From the NCBI RefSeq assembly GCF_014779655.1, contig NZ_JACXYX010000002.1:1-64000 (forward strand): a DNA stretch of 64,000 nt, written 5' to 3'. The notes beneath the pieces are model-generated. The model worked only from the letters and a program-made list of their open reading frames with translations. It did no database searches and was not told where the DNA came from. Shown one piece after another: positions 9,376-24,735 of this stretch (position 1 is the stretch's first letter; each line of letters starts with the position of its first letter). The DNA is from Nocardioides ganghwensis. Lineage in GTDB: Bacteria; Actinomycetota; Actinomycetes; Propionibacteriales; Nocardioidaceae. The translations under genes were made by a program, and so were the position numbers.

Positions 9376-10685
9376 TCACCCGTCGGACCAAGCTCCAGCT
9401 GCTCGTCTTCGCCATCATCACACTGGTGGGCGTCAGCTTCGTGGGCGCCCGCTACGCGCGGCTGGACCGTCTCCTGATGGACCAGAGCTACACCGTGACC
9501 GCCCACTTCGCCGACTCCGGCGGGGCGTTCGCCGGCGCGCTGGTCTCCTACCGCGGCGTACGCGTCGGCGAGGTCCGCGAGCTGGTGCTCACCGACGACG
9601 GCGTGGACCTGGTCCTCGACATCGACGACGAGCACGACGACATCCCGGCCGACGCCCACGCGCTCGTCGGCAACCGGTCCGCCGTCGGCGAGCAGTACGT
9701 CGAGCTCCAGCCGCAGAGCGACCGCGGCCCCTACCTCGAGGACGGGTCCGAGATCGCGCGGGAGCTGACGACCACCCCGATCGCGACGGACACGCTGCTC
9801 ACGAACCTCGACGAGACGGTCCGCAGCGTCGACGAGGACGACCTCCGCACCGTCACCTCCGAGTTCGGCCTGGCCTTCAACGGGGCGGGGGAGGACCTCC
9901 AGACGATCCTCGACAGCAGCGACCAGTTCATCACCGCCGCCGACCAGAACTTCGACGTCACCGTGGACCTGATCCGCGACAGCAACACGGTGCTCAACGG
10001 CCAGATCGACTCCGAGGGCGCGTTCCGGCGCTTCGCCCGCGACCTGTCGCTGTTCACCACCACGGTGGCCGACAACGACAAGGACCTGCGACGCCTGATC
10101 GAGGACGGCTCGCTCGGGGCCAACGAGCTGCGCGTCTTCCTCGAGGACAACGAGGTCGAGCTCGGCGACCTGATCAACAACCTGGTCACCACCGGCGAGG
10201 TCGTGGTCAAGCACCTCGACGGCATCGAGCAGCTGCTCGTGCTCTACCCCTACGTGGTCGAGGGCGGCTACACGGTCGTGTCGAAGTCGCCGGGCACCGG
10301 CCTCTACGACGCCCACTTCGGCATGGTGATGACGTCCGAGCCGCACGTGTGCCTCGGCGGCTACGAGGGCACCGACCGGCGCTCGCCGCTCGACGGCAGC
10401 AACGCGCCGATGAACGAGGACGCCCGCTGCACCGAGCCCGCCTCGAAGTCCAACGCCCGCGGCGCGCAGAACATCCAGGCACCCCGGGCGGCGACCGGGT
10501 GGGGGACGGCCGACTTCGCGTACGACCCGGAGTCAGGCGCCGTCACCTCCGACCCGGCCGAGATCCGGCGGCTGGTGGGATCTCGTGCCTCCGCGCCGGG
10601 CACCCTGGGCCGGGACTCCTGGAAGTGGCTCTACCTGGAGCCCCTGCTGGCCGGAGGCGTGACCCCGGAGGGGGAGCCTCGTTAG
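9372..10685 (+). CDS. Mce family protein, MceF position
   Basis: A 437-residue Mce protein, last of the six. It has an N-terminal helix (about residues 10-25), an MCE domain (AGALVSYRGVRVGEV, then GNRSAVGEQYVEL) and a C-terminal region with Cys residues near 335 and 357. It overlaps the lipoprotein gene by ATGA. After its stop the coupling breaks: the next gene begins 64 nt later with its own ribosome binding site. Confidence 0.92.
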   Translation: MITRRTKLQLLVFAIITLVGVSFVGARYARLDRLLMDQSYTVTAHFADSGGAFAGALVSYRGVRVGEVRELVLTDDGVDLVLDIDDEHDDIPADAHALVGNRSAVGEQYVELQPQSDRGPYLEDGSEIARELTTTPIATDTLLTNLDETVRSVDEDDLRTVTSEFGLAFNGAGEDLQTILDSSDQFITAADQNFDVTVDLIRDSNTVLNGQIDSEGAFRRFARDLSLFTTTVADNDKDLRRLIEDGSLGANELRVFLEDNEVELGDLINNLVTTGEVVVKHLDGIEQLLVLYPYVVEGGYTVVSKSPGTGLYDAHFGMVMTSEPHVCLGGYEGTDRRSPLDGSNAPMNEDARCTEPASKSNARGAQNIQAPRAATGWGTADFAYDPESGAVTSDPAEIRRLVGSRASAPGTLGRDSWKWLYLEPLLAGGVTPEGEPR

Positions 10686-10749
10686 ACCACCAGTGAGACA
10701 GACAGGGCCCCGGGAGGGTGGCCCCGACGTTCTCGAGGGAGGGAACAAC

Positions 10750-11436
10750 ATGCCCGTGCTGACCGACACGTCCGTCCGCGACGACCAGGCCGAGCTGTCC
10801 GCGGGGTCCGCGCCGCCGGACACCGCCGGCGCACCGCGACGCACCCGCCTGCGGCGGGTGCTGGCGGGGGTCCTCGCCGCCGTCGTGGTGACCTGCGTCG
10901 TGCTGCTCGTCTGGATGGCCGCCGGCGGCCGCTCGTCCGCGTCGGGCGGGCTCGACCTGCCCCGCGAGCGCGAGCAGGCGATGAGCCTCACCGACCAGTT
11001 CGTCAAGCGCCTCGGCACCTACAGCCCCGACATGCTCGACGACTCCGGCCAGATGCCCGCCTACCGCGAGCAGGTACGCGAGGTCATCACCCCCAAGTTC
11101 GCGGCCGACTTCGACAAGGAGGTCGCCACGGCGGAGCAGCTGGTCGCGCAGGGCGGCATCACCCGCAGCGCCGAGGTCTTCGCCACCGCGGTGTCCAGCG
11201 TCGACGACGACTCCGCGCGCGTCCTGGTGGCGGGCGCGTTCACCGACAGCTACACCCAGGGCACGGGCGACAAGGCCCGCACCGTCGACCAGGAGCCGCT
11301 GCCGTTCCGCTTCACCGTCGACCTGGTGAGGATCGAGGGGGAGTGGCTCGTCGACGACTTCACCCCGGTGAGCGCCCCCGCCGAGTCCGGTGACCCGGCG
11401 ACGGGCACCGGCACCACCGAGGGGAGCACGCCGTGA
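10750..11436 (+). CDS. Mce-associated membrane protein
   Basis: A 228-residue protein with a cytoplasmic N-terminus (about 40 residues), one membrane helix (about 37-58) and an extracytoplasmic domain ending in the motif WLVDDFTPV. This architecture matches Mce-associated (Mam-like) proteins found 3' of mce operons. In mycobacteria such proteins stabilise Mce complexes; here the role is inferred from position. The ATG at 10750 is chosen because GAGGGAGGGA precedes it; an in-frame GTG further upstream would run over that site. Its stop overlaps the next start (GTGA). Confidence 0.82.
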   Translation: MPVLTDTSVRDDQAELSAGSAPPDTAGAPRRTRLRRVLAGVLAAVVVTCVVLLVWMAAGGRSSASGGLDLPREREQAMSLTDQFVKRLGTYSPDMLDDSGQMPAYREQVREVITPKFAADFDKEVATAEQLVAQGGITRSAEVFATAVSSVDDDSARVLVAGAFTDSYTQGTGDKARTVDQEPLPFRFTVDLVRIEGEWLVDDFTPVSAPAESGDPATGTGTTEGSTP

Positions 11437-12215
11437 GCGACGCACCCACCTGGTACGACCTCCTCGACGTGCCCCGCGACGCCTCGACCGAGGACGTCCG
11501 GGCCGCCTGGAAGGCCCAGATCGCCGACCTCGAGCCCGGCGACCGCCGCTTCGAGACCCTCAACCGCGCAGCCAAGGTGCTGCTCGACCCGGCCGCGCGC
11601 GAGGCGTACGACGCCGGGCTGGACGCCGAGCGCAGCTCCCCGGCCGCCGTGGCCGACGCCCCGCCCGCCGAGGACGCGCCCGCGCTGTCCGACGTCGAGG
11701 GCGAGCGCGAGCGGGCCACTGCGGGGTCCGGTGACGTCCCCTCGTGGCTGCTCGCCGGCCTCGGCGTGCTGGCTGCCGGCCTCGTGGCAGCGACGGCGTG
11801 GATGTGGACCGCCGGCGACGAGGGCGACGACTCCGCGGCGCGCGAGGCGCAGGTCGCGGCCGAGCGGGCCGTCGTGCCCGTCCTGTCCTACGACTACGAG
11901 ACCCTCGAGGCCGACCAGCGGGCCGCGCAGGCGCTGATGACCGGCGGCTACCGCGAGGAGTACGACAAGCTCTTCACGGTCCTCGAGGACAACGCCCCGC
12001 AGACCCAGACCCGGGTCACCGCCGACGTGATCGCCTCCGGCATCGTGCGCGCCGCGGCCGACCGGGTCCAGGTGCTCGTCTTCGTGGATCGCCCGACGAC
12101 CAACAAGCTCAACGCCGAGCCCGTGGTCTACAAGGACCAGGTGACCGTGGCGATGCAGCTCGTCGACGGCGAGTGGCTCGTCGACGACCTGACGACCTCA
12201 CCCGTCCAGGGGTGA
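11433..12215 (+). CDS. Mce-associated protein with degenerate J domain and membrane anchor
   Basis: A 260-residue protein. Residues 7-60 resemble a DnaJ domain: WYDLLDVPRDASTEDVRAAW, then FETLNRAAKVLLDPAAREAYD. However, the loop that should carry the catalytic HPD is shortened to AQIADLEPGD. An acidic linker leads to one membrane helix (about 104-126) and an extracytoplasmic domain ending WLVDDLTTS, like the C-terminus of the preceding Mce-associated protein. It overlaps that gene by GTGA and closes the mce operon. Without HPD it should not stimulate Hsp70 ATPase, so a scaffold role is more likely. That role is an inference. Confidence 0.8.
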   Translation: MSDAPTWYDLLDVPRDASTEDVRAAWKAQIADLEPGDRRFETLNRAAKVLLDPAAREAYDAGLDAERSSPAAVADAPPAEDAPALSDVEGERERATAGSGDVPSWLLAGLGVLAAGLVAATAWMWTAGDEGDDSAAREAQVAAERAVVPVLSYDYETLEADQRAAQALMTGGYREEYDKLFTVLEDNAPQTQTRVTADVIASGIVRAAADRVQVLVFVDRPTTNKLNAEPVVYKDQVTVAMQLVDGEWLVDDLTTSPVQG

Positions 12216-12252
12216 GCGGGCCGGACGGCACGCGCGGATCGGCGCGTTCTGC

Positions 12253-12281
12253 TTGACCCGGGAGGCTTCGGCGTTCATAGT
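12253..12281 (+). promoter_or_regulatory. Candidate rpoB promoter P1
   Basis: TTGACC at 12253-12258 and CATAGT at 12276-12281 are separated by 17 nt. This is a good match to a housekeeping sigma-70-type promoter, about 175 nt upstream of the rpoB start. Confidence 0.55.
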
Positions 12282-12327
12282 CGACGCCAACGCGTGGCAA
12301 CCGGACCTCCGGAATTCGACCTCGCGT

Positions 12328-12356
12328 TTGAGGCGTGTCCCGATGTGCGCTAGTGT
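12328..12356 (+). promoter_or_regulatory. Candidate rpoB promoter P2
   Basis: TTGAGG at 12328-12333 and TAGTGT at 12351-12356 are also exactly 17 nt apart. The extended sequence TGCGCTAGTGT is a typical actinobacterial -10. It would give a leader of about 95 nt before the TTG start of rpoB. Confidence 0.6.
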
Positions 12357-12456
12357 GGGTCCTTGCGCCTGCCCTCAGATGCCCGACGCCTTCCGGACGG
12401 CTGTTGCGGTGGTCGGCCGGCGCCGAGATCACTTGGATCATTTGTGAGGACACCTC

Positions 12457-16038
<3,582 letters not shown>

Positions 16039-16045
16039 GTCAGTC

Positions 16046-16073
16046 GGTACGCCGGCCGCTCGGCCGGCGTACC
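16046..16073 (+). terminator. Strong hairpin between rpoB and rpoC
   Basis: A perfect 12-bp stem (GGTACGCCGGCC paired with its complement) encloses the tetraloop GCTC, starting 7 nt after the rpoB stop. No U tract follows. Since rpoC has no obvious promoter of its own in the remaining 54 nt, this is more likely a partial terminator, processing site or mRNA stabiliser than a full stop. Confidence 0.6.
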
Positions 16074-16127
16074 GCCCTCAGTCCCAGCTCAACTCTTTCC
16101 ACGTACTAACGAAGGACAGCAGCCATC

Positions 16128-19973
<3,846 letters not shown>

Positions 19974-20085
19974 GCCTGCGAAGTCCTGGTGCAAGGAACC
20001 AGGTTGAGGAGCGTCGACACGGACGGACGCAGTCCGGACGTGTGACGCGTCTCGAAACCGGTTCGAGGTCCTAGCAAGGCCAGCC

Positions 20086-20121
20086 GAGGCCCCGGCCCCC
20101 TGACACGGGGGCCGGGGCCTC
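20086..20121. terminator. Bidirectional terminator between rpoC and ccdA-like gene
   Basis: A perfect 15-bp stem, beginning GAGGCCCCGG, with the 6-nt loop TGACAC. It lies between the convergent ends of rpoC (19973) and the CcdA-like gene (20136) and would stop transcription from either side. There is only a weak T-rich trailer (GTCGTT), usual for high-GC actinobacteria. Confidence 0.8.
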
Positions 20122-20135
20122 GTCGTTCAGGCGGG

Positions 20136-20903
20136 CTACGGCGCGAGCGCCCGGACCCACCCGGCCAGGGTGCGCTGGACCCGGGCCGCCAGCTCGATGA
20201 CCGGGTCGGCGGGGTCGGCGCCACCGAGGACCCGCAGCTCCCAGGCGCCGTACCAGGCGACGTAGGCACCCACGAGCACCAGCAGCAGCCCCGAGGCGCG
20301 CGGGATCCACCTGCCGGAGCGTCGCAGCCCGGTCACCAGCCCGCGGCGGGCCAGCGCGACAGCCACGGCCGCGACGCCGACCAGCAGGCCCATGCCCACG
20401 CTGTACGCGACGAAGAGCCCGACGCCCTCCGCGGTCGAGCCCGAGCGGAAGCTCGTCACCACGATCGCGAGGAACGGCGCGATCGAGCAGGTGAGGCTCG
20501 CCGCGGCGTACGACATGCCGAACCCGACCATGGCCGGCACCCGCCGCGTGACCGGCCTGCCGCCTCCGCGTGCCACCTGCAGGCGGGGCAGGTCCCGACC
20601 CGCCAGCAGCCACAGGCCCGCCACGGCGACCAGGGCGCCGAACGCGGTGGTGAACCACGGCAGGTACTGCTGCGCCTCTGCCGCGACCGGCGAGACGACC
20701 AGGCCGAAGACCCCGAAGACGGCCACGAAGCCAACCGTCATCCACGCGGTGAGCCACAGGGCGCGACCGACCGACCGCGCCGGCCCCGGGGCGTCGTCGC
20801 CGAGCACGAGCACCGAGAGGTAGGCCGGGAGCAGCGCGAACCCGCACGGGTTCACCGCCGCCAGCATCCCCGCCGCCACGGCGAGGGTCAGGGTGTCGCC
20901 CAC
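20136..20903 (-). CDS. CcdA-type transmembrane thiol-reductant carrier
   Basis: A 255-residue membrane protein of the CcdA/DsbD transmembrane family with six predicted helices. The diagnostic NPCGFALLPAYLS motif is near the N-terminus, with its reactive Cys in the first helix. The partner Cys lies in the fourth segment (SLTCSIAPF). It passes electrons from cytoplasmic thioredoxin to extracytoplasmic thiol proteins. The frame is open further upstream, but the GTG at 20903 sits 2 nt after the stop of the thioredoxin-like lipoprotein gene and gives the normal N-terminus. The two genes form a natural redox pair. Confidence 0.85.
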   Translation of the reverse strand: MGDTLTLAVAAGMLAAVNPCGFALLPAYLSVLVLGDDAPGPARSVGRALWLTAWMTVGFVAVFGVFGLVVSPVAAEAQQYLPWFTTAFGALVAVAGLWLLAGRDLPRLQVARGGGRPVTRRVPAMVGFGMSYAAASLTCSIAPFLAIVVTSFRSGSTAEGVGLFVAYSVGMGLLVGVAAVAVALARRGLVTGLRRSGRWIPRASGLLLVLVGAYVAWYGAWELRVLGGADPADPVIELAARVQRTLAGWVRALAP

Positions 20904-20905
20904 GA

Positions 20906-21493
20906 TCAGCCGAGCACGGCCTCGACCTGGGCCGCGAGGTCGTCCTCGCCGCCGTAGCCGGCCTCGAACGCGACCTCGCCGTCGGCGTCGAGGACCACGA
21001 AGGAGGACTGCTCGGTGACCCCGAAGCGCCGCCACAGCACGCCGTCGACGTCCTCGAGGTGGGTGATCCCCTCGACGTCGCCCGCGAATCCGGCGATCGC
21101 CTCGGCGCTGTCGAGCGAGCCGATGCCCACGACGGCGACCTCGTCGCCGTAGGTGCGGGCGAGCTCCTCGACCTGCGGCACCTGGCCGCGGCAGGTCGGG
21201 CACCACGGCGCCCAGAACCACAGCACCGCCGGGCTGCCGGCGAGGGAGGCGCCGTCGAACTCCTCGCCCGCGACGGTCGTGGAGGTGAAGTCGAGCAGCT
21301 CGGGGACCGTCGCGTCGGGTTGCTCCGAGTCGTCGGCGGCCCCGGAGTCGCTGGGGGACTCACCGGGGGAGTCGACGGGGGACTCGGGGGAGCTGGACGA
21401 GGCGGGCGCGTCGGCGGAGGTGGTCGCCTCGCCGCCGCAGGCAGCGAGAAGGATGGCGAGCGGCGCCACGATGGCTTGCGCGAGGCGTCTCAT
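20906..21493 (-). CDS. TlpA/ResA-like thioredoxin-fold lipoprotein
   Basis: A 195-residue exported thiol-disulfide protein. The lipoprotein signal peptide ends in LLAAC (Cys about residue 19). A Ser/Pro/Asp-rich linker reaches to about residue 60, then a thioredoxin fold with the active site WAPWCPTCRG (about 93-102). It probably reduces or isomerises disulfides outside the membrane, recharged by the CcdA-like protein encoded immediately downstream. CATGCT lies exactly 6 nt before the ATG with no Shine-Dalgarno, suggesting a leaderless transcript. Confidence 0.85.
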   Translation of the reverse strand: MRRLAQAIVAPLAILLAACGGEATTSADAPASSSSPESPVDSPGESPSDSGAADDSEQPDATVPELLDFTSTTVAGEEFDGASLAGSPAVLWFWAPWCPTCRGQVPQVEELARTYGDEVAVVGIGSLDSAEAIAGFAGDVEGITHLEDVDGVLWRRFGVTEQSSFVVLDADGEVAFEAGYGGEDDLAAQVEAVLG

Positions 21494-21576
21494 GGATCCA
21501 GCATGCCAGCGCCGTGCACGCGCGCGAGCGGTCCCGGGATTACGGGACGCTTACGGCGCCCACCTAGAATTTGCCC

Positions 21577-22812
21577 GTGCAGATCCCCACCTCGACCGAC
21601 GTGCTGGTCGTCGGCGCCGGCCCGGCGGGCTCAGCCGCCGCGGCCTGGGCCGCTCGCGCCGGCCTCGACGTCGTGCTCGCCGACGCGGCGACGTTCCCGC
21701 GCGACAAGACCTGCGGGGACGGGCTCACGCCCCGCGCGATCGGGGAGATGCAGAAGCTCGGCCTCGAGGACTGGCTGCGCGCCCACACCGTCAACCAGGG
21801 CCTCCGCGCCCACGGGTTCGACCAGACGCTGCTGCTGCCGTGGCCGGGCGGGTCGCTCCCCGACTGGGGATCGGCCGTCGCGCGCACCGAGCTCGACGAC
21901 CACCTGCGCACGGTGGCGATCAAGAGCGGCGCCCGCGCGATCGACGGCGCCCGTGCGGTCGGCGTACGCCGCGAGGGCGAGCGGGTCGCCGCCGTGGAGT
22001 TCCGGGGCGGGGACGGCACCTACGAGATCGCCTGCCAGTGGCTGGTGGTCGCCGACGGCGTGCGTTCCCCGCTGGGCAAGCTGCTGGGGCGCGAGTGGCA
22101 CCGCGACACCGTGTACGCCGTGGCCGGGCGCTCCTACGTCGACTCCACCGCCTCGGACGACCCGTGGATCAGCTCGCACCTCGAGCTGCGCGACGAGCAG
22201 GGCGAGCTGGTGCCGGGCTACGGCTGGATCTTCCCGCTCGGCGACGGCACCGTGAACCTCGGTGCCGGCACGCTGGCGACCAGCAGGCGGCCCGCCGAGG
22301 TCGCGATCAAGCCGCTCATGCAGACCTACGCCGACACGATCGGGCCGGACTTCGGGCTGTCGGGCGAGCTGAGGATGCCGACGTCGGCGCTGCTGCCGAT
22401 GGGTGGGGCCGTGAGCAACGTGGCCGGTCCCAACTGGGCGCTGATCGGCGACGCCGCGGCGTGCGTGAACCCGCTCAACGGCGAGGGCATCGACTACGGC
22501 CTCGAGACCGGCCGGTTCGTCGCCGAGCACATCGCCGGCGGCACCGGGCTCGGTGAGGCCTGGCGGGCCACCCTCGTCCAGCACTACGGCGAGTCCTTCT
22601 CCATCGCCCGCCGTCTCGCCGGGATCGCCACCCAGCCCCGGGTCGTGGCCGCCCTCGGCCCGGCCGGCATGCGGTCCGACTGGCTGATGACCCTCGCCCT
22701 GCGCTGGATGGGCAACCTCGTCGACGACGCCGACCGCGACCGGGCCGCTCGCGTGTGGCGCTGGGCCGGGCGCCGGTCGATGGCCCGCGACGCGCGCCCA
22801 CCGTTCTCCTGA
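21577..22812 (+). CDS. Geranylgeranyl reductase family FAD-dependent oxidoreductase
   Basis: A 411-residue flavoprotein. The N-terminal dinucleotide-binding motif VVGAGPAGSAAA is followed by the family sequence DKTCGDGLTPRAI, and the second FAD motif LIGDAAACVNPLNGEGIDYGLE lies near residue 290. These identify the geranylgeranyl reductase family. In actinobacteria, members reduce isoprenoid side chains such as menaquinone tails, or act on other polyprenyl substrates; the substrate here is not determined. TAGAAT lies 6 nt before the GTG at 21577, so a leaderless start is preferred over the TTG at 21571. An acyltransferase gene follows after 13 nt. Confidence 0.85.
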   Translation: MQIPTSTDVLVVGAGPAGSAAAAWAARAGLDVVLADAATFPRDKTCGDGLTPRAIGEMQKLGLEDWLRAHTVNQGLRAHGFDQTLLLPWPGGSLPDWGSAVARTELDDHLRTVAIKSGARAIDGARAVGVRREGERVAAVEFRGGDGTYEIACQWLVVADGVRSPLGKLLGREWHRDTVYAVAGRSYVDSTASDDPWISSHLELRDEQGELVPGYGWIFPLGDGTVNLGAGTLATSRRPAEVAIKPLMQTYADTIGPDFGLSGELRMPTSALLPMGGAVSNVAGPNWALIGDAAACVNPLNGEGIDYGLETGRFVAEHIAGGTGLGEAWRATLVQHYGESFSIARRLAGIATQPRVVAALGPAGMRSDWLMTLALRWMGNLVDDADRDRAARVWRWAGRRSMARDARPPFS

Positions 22813-22825
22813 TGCGACCGCGCGC

Positions 22826-23683
22826 GTGAGCGACGGCCATCCGCCGCTCGTGCGGCGTCGAAGCAGGACCGTGGACAGGACCTCGGACAGCACGGTGCGC
22901 GCGGAGCGGACCTACCGGGCTGCCCTGCGGATCGGGCGGGTCGGCCTGCGGGCCCTCGACCTGACCGTCACGGGGACCGGCGCCGAGCACGTCCCCCGGA
23001 CCGGGCCGGTGGTGCTCGCGGCCACGCACGTGTCCTACCCCGACTTCCTGTTCGTGCAGGGAGCCGTCCGGTCGTCGGGTCGCTTCCTGCGGTTCATGAC
23101 CCGCCACGACGTCTGGAACGTGCCCGGCGTGGCGCAGGCGATGACGCGGATGCGGCACGTCCCCGTCGACCGGCAGGCACCGGCAGGGGCGTACGTCGCG
23201 GCGCGGCGGCTGCTGCGCGAGGGCGAGGCGGTCTGCGCGTTCCCCGAGGCCGGGATCAGCTGGTCCTACACCGTGCGGTCCCTGATGCCCGGCGTGGCCG
23301 GCCTGGCCCGCGAGACCGGCGCCCCGGTGGTCCCGGTCGCGATCTGGGGTTCCCAGCGGGTCTGGTCGGTCGGGCTGCCCGACGAGCGGGGCAGGAAGCC
23401 ACGGCCCGACCTGACCCGCGGGCGGCGGATCGACGTGTCGTTCGGGGAGCCGATGACGGTCGCCCCGGGCGAGGACCTCACCGCGTGGACCCGCCGGCTG
23501 GGGGCGGTGCTCACCTCGCAGCTCGAGGAGCTGCAGCAGCTGCCGCACCACGTGCCCACGCCCGGCGAGCACGCGCCGTGGCACCCCGCGCACCTCGGCG
23601 GGCACGCACCCACCCGGACCGAGGCGGACCCCTACGACGTCGTGCCCCGGTCGGCGGTCAGGCCGACGTGGGGGCCGAGCTAG
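22826..23683 (+). CDS. PlsC-like 1-acyl-glycerol-phosphate acyltransferase
   Basis: A 285-residue acyltransferase with the catalytic HX4D motif HVSYPD and the substrate-binding FPEAGIS block, as in 1-acyl-sn-glycerol-3-phosphate acyltransferases. A likely role is making phosphatidic acid or acylating a related lipid. The start is uncertain: GTG at 22826 fits an operon with the reductase upstream, but no clear ribosome site is visible and GTG codons further in are possible. Its 3' end overlaps the convergent acyltransferase gene by 26 nt. Confidence 0.82.
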   Translation: MSDGHPPLVRRRSRTVDRTSDSTVRAERTYRAALRIGRVGLRALDLTVTGTGAEHVPRTGPVVLAATHVSYPDFLFVQGAVRSSGRFLRFMTRHDVWNVPGVAQAMTRMRHVPVDRQAPAGAYVAARRLLREGEAVCAFPEAGISWSYTVRSLMPGVAGLARETGAPVVPVAIWGSQRVWSVGLPDERGRKPRPDLTRGRRIDVSFGEPMTVAPGEDLTAWTRRLGAVLTSQLEELQQLPHHVPTPGEHAPWHPAHLGGHAPTRTEADPYDVVPRSAVRPTWGPS

Positions 23684-24713
23684 CGGAGTCGTCCCGGGGC
23701 CGTCGCGCGTCGCGCCGCGCCTCGAGCCAGCCGAGCGGGTTGGTGAACGGCTCCAGCACCCGGCGTACGGGCGGGGAGGCGAGCAGCAGCGTCAGGCCCA
23801 CTGCCCCCAGCATGGTGAGGACCAGGCCGGTGACGGGGTAGGAGGCGGTGAAGCCGGGCCAGCCGAGCGCCTTGAACGTCTTGATGACGAAGCCATGGAA
23901 GAGGTAGACCACCATCGTCGCGGTGCCCATCGTGGTGAACCAGCCCAAGCTGCGCCGCGGCACCAGCGACATCGCCGCGAAGGCGCCGATCAGTCCGACC
24001 ATCATCACCGTCAGCCGGGTCTGGAAGACGAACTCGTTGTCGATCGGGATCTCGGAGTAGCCGGTGTCGTACCACAGCAGCGCCGACTCCGCCCACGTGT
24101 CGGTGTAGAGCGCCATGACCCCGATGCCGACGAGCATCGGCACCGCCGCGACCTTCACCCACACGTCGTCGAGGTGCGCGAGGTGGCGCGGCTTGAGGTG
24201 CAGGCCGAGCACGAAGAACGGCAGCAGGCCGAGGAAGCGGGGGATCATCAGGGCCTCGGTGTCCCAGATCCCCCCGACCAGGCTGACGATCACCGACAGC
24301 GGCAGGAAGAGCCAGTGCCGCTTGAGGATCGGGGTGACCAGGCGCCACATGAGCAGCACGATGAGGTACCACATGGTCCAGTGCGGCTCGAACCACAGCG
24401 GACCGGTCACCCCTTCGTCGACGACCTCGCGGCGGTAGTAGAACAGTGCCGGCTCGAAGAGCAGGTAGGGGATCGCGAGGGTGTAGACCAGGCTCTTCAT
24501 CCGGCGGCGGTCCCACTCGAAGGACTTCGAGAGGTAGCCGCTGATGAAGACGAACGCCGGGATGTGCCACAGGTAGATGAAGTCGTAGACCCAGTGGCTG
24601 CCGGCGGTGTCCTCGACCAGGCCGATGGCGTGCCCGACCACGACGAGGGTGACCAGGACCATCTTGACGTTGTCGAGCCACGGGTCACGGGACGGGGGAG
24701 CCACGGCGCTCAC
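23658..24713 (-). CDS. Acyltransferase-3 family membrane protein
   Basis: A 351-residue polytopic membrane protein beginning with the family signature WLDNVKMVLVTLVVVGHAIG, whose His is the conserved acyl-transfer residue. About ten hydrophobic segments follow. The family (OafA/fucose 4-O-acetylase-like) O-acylates extracellular sugars, peptidoglycan or lipids; the substrate is not evident. It starts with GTG at 24713, only 22 nt from the divergent Nudix gene, and its end overlaps the PlsC-like gene by 26 nt. Confidence 0.82.
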   Translation of the reverse strand: MSAVAPPSRDPWLDNVKMVLVTLVVVGHAIGLVEDTAGSHWVYDFIYLWHIPAFVFISGYLSKSFEWDRRRMKSLVYTLAIPYLLFEPALFYYRREVVDEGVTGPLWFEPHWTMWYLIVLLMWRLVTPILKRHWLFLPLSVIVSLVGGIWDTEALMIPRFLGLLPFFVLGLHLKPRHLAHLDDVWVKVAAVPMLVGIGVMALYTDTWAESALLWYDTGYSEIPIDNEFVFQTRLTVMMVGLIGAFAAMSLVPRRSLGWFTTMGTATMVVYLFHGFVIKTFKALGWPGFTASYPVTGLVLTMLGAVGLTLLLASPPVRRVLEPFTNPLGWLEARRDARRPRDDSASSAPTSA

Positions 24714-24735
24714 GCTACTTCACTAGGTTGGGCGC

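Noticed and set aside
20050..20071. SOS-box-like TCGAAA...GTTCGA after rpoC
   Set aside because: The half-sites are separated by 3 nt instead of 4 and one is imperfect. It lies 3' of rpoC with no promoter to control.
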